Positions 5,326-9,670 of a stretch of DNA of 9,670 nucleotides are shown here, one piece after another. Below the pieces are notes generated by a model. It saw only the letters and a program-made list of their open reading frames with translations, had not been told where the DNA came from and did no database searches. Made by a program: the position numbers and the translations under genes. The stretch is from positions 1-9,670 of the forward strand of contig JAEZZU010000314.1 in NCBI GenBank assembly GCA_023418355.1, read 5' to 3'. The stretch's first letter is position 1, and each line of letters starts with the position of its first letter. The stretch is from Pseudomonadota bacterium. GTDB taxonomy: Bacteria > Pseudomonadota > Gammaproteobacteria > Burkholderiales > Burkholderiaceae_C.

Positions 5326-6522
5326 TTAGATCACAGCGGCAATCGCCTTGCACACGTGGTCAATGTTCTTGCTGTTCAGCGCAGCCACGCACATGCGGCC
5401 TGTGTCAGTGCCGTACACGCCAAACTCGGAACGCAGACGGATCATCTGTTCCTTGGACAGACCGGAGTACGAGAACATGCCGATCTGGGTGGTGATGAAG
5501 GACATGTCCTGCTGCACGCCAGCAGCCTTCAGGCCGTCCACCAGCTTCTGGCGCATTTCCTTGATGCGCACGCGCATGCCAGCCAGCTCTTCTTCCCACA
5601 GAGCGCGCAGCTCGGGGTTGTTCAGCACAGCAGCCACCACAGCACCACCGTGTGTAGGAGGGTTGGAGTAGTTGGTGCGGATCACGATCTTCAGCTGCGA
5701 CAGCACGCGTGCAGCTTCTTCCTTGTCGGAAGCCACCACGGACAGGGCGCCCACGCGCTCGCCGTACAGGCTGAAGCTCTTGGAGAAGGAGGTGGACACG
5801 AAGATGTTCAGGCCAGCAGCCACGAACTTGCCGATCACGGCACCGTCTTCGGCAATACCGTGGCCAAAGCCTTGGTAAGCCATGTCCAGGAATGCGACCA
5901 GGCCCTTGGCCTTGACCACAGCAATCACTTGTTCCCACTGCTCGGCAGTGATGTCATAGCCGGTGGGGTTGTGGCAGCAGGCGTGCAGCACCACGATGGT
6001 GCCAGCAGCAGCGGCGTTCAGGTCAGCCAGCATGCCGTCGAAGTTGATCGAGCGGGTTGCTGCGTCGTAGTAGGAATAGGTGCCCACTTCAAAGCCAGCG
6101 TTCTGGAAGATGGCGCGGTGGTTTTCCCAGCTGGGGTTGGAGATCAGCACCTTGGCGTTGGGGCTGATCTTCTTCAGAAAGTCAGCACCGATCTTCAGGC
6201 CGCCTGTGCCGCCGATGGCTTGCACAGTCGCCACGCGGCCGGACTGCACCACTTCGGAGTCAGCGCCGAACACCAGGCCCTTCACGGCGCTGTCGTAGGC
6301 AGCAATACCGTCGATGGGCAGATAGCCGCGAGCCTTGGGCTCTTCCATCATGGCTTTTTCTGCGGCTTGTACGCACTTGAGCAGAGGCAGCTTGCCGTTA
6401 TCGTCGAAGTACACGCCTACACCCAGGTTCACCTTGCTAGGGTTGGTGTCAGCGGCGAATTGTTCGTTCAGACCCAGAATAGGGTCGCGGGGTGCCATTT
6501 CGACGGCGGTAAACAGAGACAT
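5326..6522 (-). CDS. tyrB: Aromatic amino acid aminotransferase
   Basis: This is a class I PLP-dependent aminotransferase of 398 residues, almost the length of E. coli TyrB/AspC (396-397). It moves amino groups between aromatic or dicarboxylic amino acids and 2-oxoglutarate in the cytoplasm, the last step of tyrosine and phenylalanine synthesis. The start MSLFTAVEMAPRDPILGL (ATG at 6522-6520) follows AAGGA with 6 bases' spacing; an earlier in-frame ATG at 6570 adds a poor leader. Key residues visible are W132 in NPSWENH, N185 in HNPTGYD, D213 and Y216 in DMAYQGF, the PLP lysine K248 in STSFSKSFSLYGERVG, R256, R282 in IRTNYSNPP, and R376 in GTDTGRMCVA, which binds the substrate carboxylate. 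TyrB versus AspC specificity cannot be settled from sequence by eye; the betaproteobacterial orthologue is usually called aromatic. It diverges from uvrB. Confidence 0.94.
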   Translation of the reverse strand: MSLFTAVEMAPRDPILGLNEQFAADTNPSKVNLGVGVYFDDNGKLPLLKCVQAAEKAMMEEPKARGYLPIDGIAAYDSAVKGLVFGADSEVVQSGRVATVQAIGGTGGLKIGADFLKKISPNAKVLISNPSWENHRAIFQNAGFEVGTYSYYDAATRSINFDGMLADLNAAAAGTIVVLHACCHNPTGYDITAEQWEQVIAVVKAKGLVAFLDMAYQGFGHGIAEDGAVIGKFVAAGLNIFVSTSFSKSFSLYGERVGALSVVASDKEEAARVLSQLKIVIRTNYSNPPTHGGAVVAAVLNNPELRALWEEELAGMRVRIKEMRQKLVDGLKAAGVQQDMSFITTQIGMFSYSGLSKEQMIRLRSEFGVYGTDTGRMCVAALNSKNIDHVCKAIAAVI

Positions 6523-6545
6523 GGACAGTCCTTGAGGGTAGAAAT

Positions 6546-6593
6546 CTAACGGGCCACCCTCTGCTAACACCTGCGGTAGGCTAGAGGGTTAGC
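6546..6593. repeat. Interleaved inverted repeats in the tyrB-uvrB gap
   Basis: CCCTCT (6557-6562) pairs with AGAGGG (6583-6588), and GCTAAC (6563-6568) pairs with GTTAGC (6588-6593). The order A-B-A'-B' allows either stem or a pseudoknot-like fold. A further CTAAC lies at 6546-6550. The cluster sits between the two divergent start codons, where both promoters must lie; no clear -35/-10 pair was found. Confidence 0.5.
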
Positions 6594-6640
6594 TCGCCAT
6601 TTTACTCTGGGTGCACTCTATGCGCTCACGTCATAAAACC

Positions 6641-8701
6641 ATGCAAGACGAAAATATTTCCCAGCCCCCTGCAGGACAGTTTGTGCACTTCCCGGACTCG
6701 CCGTTCGAGCTGTTTCAGCCATACCCGCCAGCGGGTGACCAGCCTGCAGCGATTGAGAAGCTGGTGGAAGGCGTGGAGGACGGCGAAGCCTTCCAGACGC
6801 TGCTGGGCGTGACGGGCTCGGGCAAGACTTTCACCATGGCCAATGTGATTGCGCGCCTGGGGCGGCCAGCCATCGTTTTTGCCCCCAACAAGACCCTGGC
6901 GGCGCAGTTGTATTCCGAGTTTCGCGAGTTCTTTCCCAAGAACGCCGTGGAGTATTTCGTCAGCTACTACGACTACTACCAGCCTGAGGCCTATGTGCCG
7001 CAGCGCGACCTGTTCATTGAAAAGGACAGCGCCATCAACGAGCACATTGAGCAGATGCGACTGTCCTGCACCAAGAGCCTGCTGGAGCGGCGCGATGTGG
7101 TGATTGTGGCCACGGTCTCTGCCATCTACGGTATTGGTGCGCCCGAGAGCTACCACCAGATGGTGATGACCATGCGCACGGGCGACCGCGTGGGCCAGCG
7201 CGATGTGATTGCGCAGCTGATCCGCATGCAGTACCAGCGCAATGACCAGGATTTCTCGCGCGGCACCTTCCGCGTGCGCGGCGACACGATTGACGTGTTC
7301 CCGGCCGAACACTCGGAGCTGGCCCTGCGCATCGAGCTGTTTGACGACGAGGTGGACAGCCTGCAGCTGTTCGACCCGCTCACCGGCCGCGTGCGCCAGA
7401 GCATTCCACGCTTTACCGTCTACCCCAGCAGCCACTATGTGACGCCACGCGACAAGGTGGTGGCGGCGGTGGAAACCATCAAGCTGGAGCTGTCCGAGCG
7501 CGTCAAGCAGCTGGTGGACATGGGCAAGCTGGTGGAGGCGCAGCGCCTGGAGCAGCGCACCCGCTTTGACCTGGAAATGCTCAGCGAAGTGGGGCACTGC
7601 AAGGGCATTGAAAACTACACGCGCCACCTCTCTGGTGCCGCGCCCGGAGAACCGCCCAGCACGCTGACAGACTATCTGCCGCGTGACGCCGTGATGTTTC
7701 TGGATGAGAGCCACCAGATGATTGGTCAGCTCAACGCCATGTACAACGGCGACCGGGCTCGCAAAATGACGCTGGTGGAGTATGGCTTTCGTCTGCCTTC
7801 GGCGATGGACAACCGACCGCTCAAGTTTGAAGAGTTTGAGCAGCGCATGCGCCAGGTGATTTTTGTCTCGGCCACCCCTGCGGATTACGAAAAGACCCAT
7901 TCCGGACAGGTGGTGGAGCAGGTAGTGCGCCCCACCGGGCTGGTCGATCCGGAAATCGAGGTGCGCCCGGCTACCCATCAGGTGGATGATGTCCTGCAGG
8001 AAATTCGCCTGCGCGTGGAACAGAATGAGCGGGTGCTGATTACCGTGCTGACCAAGCGCATGGCCGAGCAGCTGACGGACTACCTGAGCGAAAACGGCGT
8101 GAAGGTGCGTTATCTGCACTCCGATATTGATACGGTGGAGCGCGTGGAAATCATCCGGGACTTGCGTCTGGGGGTGTTTGACGTGCTGGTCGGTATTAAC
8201 TTGCTGCGCGAGGGTCTGGATATTCCCGAGGTATCACTGGTTGCGATTCTGGATGCGGACAAGGAAGGCTTTCTGCGTGCCGAGCGCAGTCTGATTCAGA
8301 CCATTGGACGCGCGGCGCGCAATCTGCATGGCAAGGCGATTTTGTATGCCGACCGCATCACGGACTCCATGCGCAAGGCCATTGGTGAAACGGAGCGCCG
8401 TCGCGCCAAGCAGATGGCATTTAACGAAGCCAACGGAATTACGCCAAAAGCACTTGTCAAGAGGGTGAAAGACCTGATTGATGGCGTTTACAGCGAAAAA
8501 GGAGCGCGTTCGGCGGGTGAACAATTGCAAATTCAGTCTTCGAAAGACACGGGGAAGGTACTCTCCGAAGCTGAGCTGACCAAGGAAATCAAGCGGCTGG
8601 AGAAGGAAATGCTGGAGCGTGCAAAGAACCTCGAATTTGAGGCTGCGGCCCGTATTCGCGACCAGTTGGCGCTATTAAAACAAAAGCTTTTCGGAGCTTG
8701 A
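6641..8701 (+). CDS. uvrB: Excinuclease ABC subunit B
   Basis: UvrB is the damage-verifying helicase-like subunit of nucleotide excision repair; it is loaded by UvrA and then recruits UvrC. With a start at 6641 the protein is 686 residues (E. coli 673). In-frame alternatives are GTG 6611 and ATG 6620; none has a clear ribosome binding site, so the exact start is uncertain. Motifs in order are GDQPAAI (32-38), Walker A GVTGSGKT (56-63), the DNA-clamping beta-hairpin YYDYYQPEAYVP (109-120), FLDESH (353-358) as Walker B, FVSATPADYE (408-417), LLREGLDIPE (521-530), QTIGRAARN (553-561), and a C-terminal UVR domain (about 646-681) that contacts UvrC. All key residues are present. No CTGT-N8-ACAG LexA box was found in the 118-base upstream gap, so SOS control is not supported by this window. 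iscR follows after 233 bases. Confidence 0.97.
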   Translation: MQDENISQPPAGQFVHFPDSPFELFQPYPPAGDQPAAIEKLVEGVEDGEAFQTLLGVTGSGKTFTMANVIARLGRPAIVFAPNKTLAAQLYSEFREFFPKNAVEYFVSYYDYYQPEAYVPQRDLFIEKDSAINEHIEQMRLSCTKSLLERRDVVIVATVSAIYGIGAPESYHQMVMTMRTGDRVGQRDVIAQLIRMQYQRNDQDFSRGTFRVRGDTIDVFPAEHSELALRIELFDDEVDSLQLFDPLTGRVRQSIPRFTVYPSSHYVTPRDKVVAAVETIKLELSERVKQLVDMGKLVEAQRLEQRTRFDLEMLSEVGHCKGIENYTRHLSGAAPGEPPSTLTDYLPRDAVMFLDESHQMIGQLNAMYNGDRARKMTLVEYGFRLPSAMDNRPLKFEEFEQRMRQVIFVSATPADYEKTHSGQVVEQVVRPTGLVDPEIEVRPATHQVDDVLQEIRLRVEQNERVLITVLTKRMAEQLTDYLSENGVKVRYLHSDIDTVERVEIIRDLRLGVFDVLVGINLLREGLDIPEVSLVAILDADKEGFLRAERSLIQTIGRAARNLHGKAILYADRITDSMRKAIGETERRRAKQMAFNEANGITPKALVKRVKDLIDGVYSEKGARSAGEQLQIQSSKDTGKVLSEAELTKEIKRLEKEMLERAKNLEFEAAARIRDQLALLKQKLFGA

Positions 8702-8721
8702 GCGGCCGTGGAGGGGAGTGA

Positions 8722-8744
8722 AGCGATAGCCTGTGGCAATCGCT
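8722..8744 (+). repeat. Hairpin between uvrB and the isc promoter
   Basis: AGCGAT (8722-8727), A, GCC, loop TGT, GGC, A, ATCGCT (8739-8744): nine pairs interrupted by a single A-A mismatch. No T-run follows, so it is not a standard intrinsic terminator, but it may mark the uvrB 3' end. Confidence 0.5.
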
Positions 8745-8754
8745 GCGATGGGGT

Positions 8755-8779
8755 GTACCCGACCAAAATAATTGGGTTT
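8755..8779 (+). promoter_or_regulatory. IscR type 1 operator upstream of iscR
   Basis: Arms ACCCGAC (8757-8763) and ATTGGGTTT (8771-8779) around an A/T core fit the E. coli type 1 IscR consensus (ATASYYGACT half-site, A/T centre, AGTCRRSTAT half-site) in about 20 of 25 positions by my count. It overlaps the -35 region of the promoter whose -10 is at 8784. That is the arrangement expected for repression by [2Fe-2S]-IscR of its own operon. Confidence 0.8.
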
Positions 8780-8780
8780 G

Positions 8781-8789
8781 TGGTATACT
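8781..8789 (+). promoter_or_regulatory. Extended -10 promoter element of the isc operon
   Basis: TGG followed by TATACT (8784-8789) forms an extended -10 (TGn plus hexamer, five of six to TATAAT). The -35 position is occupied by the IscR operator and is poor by consensus. Transcription would start near 8796, giving a leader of about 139 bases before iscR. Confidence 0.7.
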
Positions 8790-8820
8790 CCTACACATTA
8801 CTCAACAACAACAAAACTTC

Positions 8821-8892
8821 ATGAAGAAGGGCTCTGCGCCTTTTGCAGGACGGAGTAAGGGCGGAGACGGTAGTCAATCCGGCAATCCGTGA
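8821..8892 (+). other. Possible 23-residue leader ORF upstream of iscR
   Basis: An ATG at 8821 opens 23 codons ending in TGA at 8890-8892, inside the iscR leader. It begins MKKGSAPFAG and is rich in G, S and K. No good ribosome binding site precedes it (the bases before are AACAACAACAAAACTTC). It may be chance; it is noted because the leader is long. Confidence 0.2.
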
Positions 8893-8934
8893 TTGATGTT
8901 TCTGTAACGAACAGCCTGACTGAAGGAGCTCACG

Positions 8935-9471
8935 ATGCGTCTTACAACCAAAGGCCGCTTTGCGGTTACAGCCATGATCGATTTGGCCCTGCGCCAGAAC
9001 AATGGTCCCGTTACGCTGGCAGCGATCAGTCAGCGTCAACAAATTTCGTTGTCCTACTTGGAGCAGCTGTTTGGCAAGCTGCGCCGTCATGAACTGGTGG
9101 AATCCACCCGTGGCCCTGGCGGCGGCTATACGCTGGCCCGCAAGGCTTCGGAAATTACCGTGGCAGACATCATTGTCTCCGTGGATGAACCTATCGACGC
9201 TACCCAGTGCGGCGGCAAGGAAAACTGTATGGGCGAAGCTGGTCGCTGCATGACCCACGAGCTGTGGTCGGCACTGAACCAGCGCATGGTGGAATTCCTG
9301 GATTCCGTCACCCTGCAAAAGCTCGTGGATGAGCAGCTGGCCAAGGGTGTCCAGATTGAGGACAAGCCTGTGGTGCGCCGTGCCATTTCCACAGCACCTG
9401 TGGTGAAGCCAATCCGTGTGAACGCCCCCAACTCGGTGTTTGCATTGGGCAACGTTTTTGCCAAGTCTTAA
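8935..9471 (+). CDS. iscR: Fe-S cluster assembly transcriptional regulator IscR
   Basis: IscR is an Rrf2-family regulator that holds a [2Fe-2S] cluster and represses the isc operon when clusters are plentiful. The 178-residue product starts MRLTTKGRFAVTAMIDLAL after AAGGAG with good spacing. The winged helix covers about 1-75, with the recognition helix region ISLSYLEQLFGKLRRHELVE and the wing STRGPGGGY (57-65). Cluster ligands are C92, C98 and C105 with H108, in a C-x5-C-x6-C-x2-H pattern; E. coli has one residue fewer between the last two cysteines (C92, C98, C104, H107). The C-terminal tail (about 140-178) is longer than the core and ends GNVFAKS. The type 1 operator at 8755-8779 supports autorepression, and iscS follows on the same strand after 103 bases. 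Confidence 0.96.
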   Translation: MRLTTKGRFAVTAMIDLALRQNNGPVTLAAISQRQQISLSYLEQLFGKLRRHELVESTRGPGGGYTLARKASEITVADIIVSVDEPIDATQCGGKENCMGEAGRCMTHELWSALNQRMVEFLDSVTLQKLVDEQLAKGVQIEDKPVVRRAISTAPVVKPIRVNAPNSVFALGNVFAKS

Positions 9472-9489
9472 CTTCAGTGCTTGAGGTGC

Positions 9490-9511
9490 TCTACCGGGCT
9501 TGCTCGGTAGA
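9490..9511 (+). repeat. Hairpin between iscR and iscS
   Basis: TCTACCG (9490-9496), an 8-base loop GGCTTGCT, CGGTAGA (9505-9511): seven perfect pairs. TTTTT follows only ten bases later, so it is at best a weak terminator. The position in the iscR-iscS spacer suggests differential expression or RNA processing within the operon. Confidence 0.6.
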
Positions 9512-9574
9512 CATGTTCGGTTTTTCGAGATGGCAGCTTCCTGAGTTGCCGCGTTGATTTCAATAGAGCCAGTC

Positions 9575-9670
9575 ATGGACCAGACCCCACATTTCCCCAT
9601 TTATCTTGACTACGGCGCAACCACTCCCTGCGATCCTCGCGTGGTGGACGCCATGATTCCATGGTTGCGT
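9575..9670 (+). CDS. iscS: Cysteine desulfurase IscS, N-terminal part
   Basis: IscS is a PLP enzyme that takes sulfur from cysteine as a persulfide and hands it to the IscU scaffold. Only the first 32 codons are present; the gene runs off the right edge (the family is about 404 residues). The translation MDQTPHFPIYLDYGATTPCD followed by PRVVDAMIPWLR matches the IscS N-terminus (IYLDYxATTPVDPRV). An in-frame TGA upstream limits the start, and ATG 9575 is the best choice, although the preceding ribosome binding site is weak. It is the second gene of the isc operon. Confidence 0.93.
   Translation, partial: MDQTPHFPIYLDYGATTPCDPRVVDAMIPWLR

Noticed and set aside
5266..6549. Long plus-strand open frame (427 codons) antisense to tyrB
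   Set aside because: It mirrors the real tyrB frame almost end to end, its product is an unnatural mix rich in His, Ala, Val and Gln with no recognisable domain, and tyrB has all its catalytic residues. Antisense open frames are common in GC-rich genes.
6626..8119. Long minus-strand open frame (497 codons) antisense to uvrB
   Set aside because: It is a shadow of uvrB: its product is rich in His, Leu and Ala with no family motif, and uvrB is complete on the other strand.
8791..9600. Minus-strand open frame of 269 codons over iscR
   Set aside because: It is the shadow of iscR and its leader; it lacks domains and would run through the isc promoter region.

Overview
The window looks like chromosomal DNA of a Comamonadaceae betaproteobacterium (Comamonas, Delftia or a close relative). 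This rests on high GC, the protein sequences, the tyrB / uvrB / iscR-iscS neighbourhood, and intergenic repeats with an AGCGCT-core arm that I associate with this family. The organism call is inference from recognition, not a database match.

Layout. 1-422 (-): 5' part of pyrD. 459-1151 (+): rpiA, divergent from pyrD. 1171-2400 (+): an SpmA-SpmB fusion membrane protein directly behind rpiA. 2401-3045: a gene-free stretch between convergent genes, packed with palindromic repeats of at least three kinds. 3046-4167 (-): a secreted PQQ-dependent aldose sugar dehydrogenase of the YliI/Asd type. 4340-5044 (+): a YebC/PmpR-family protein of the YeeN-like branch. 5045-5325: the yebC terminator, a nested palindromic repeat and a strong hairpin terminator that can serve both converging genes. 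5326-6522 (-): aromatic amino acid aminotransferase (tyrB). 6641-8701 (+): uvrB. 8755-8789: an IscR-type operator over a promoter. 8935-9471 (+): iscR. 9575-9670 (+): the first 32 codons of iscS.

Function. Most genes are housekeeping: pyrimidine synthesis, pentose phosphate, aromatic amino acid transamination, excision repair and Fe-S cluster assembly. The iscR-iscS pair is the start of an isc operon under probable IscR autorepression. The other genes are not obviously functionally linked.

Novelty. I see no sign of a new multi-gene system, defence island, phage or CRISPR. The parts worth a second look are non-coding: the stacked palindromes in 2401-2860, the nested palindrome at 5113-5206 that shares an arm with 2797-2814, hairpins between rpiA and spmAB and between iscR and iscS, a terminator-like hairpin in the yebC leader, and interleaved inverted repeats in the tyrB-uvrB gap. 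On the protein side, the YebC paralogue appears to lack part of a conserved glycine-rich loop.
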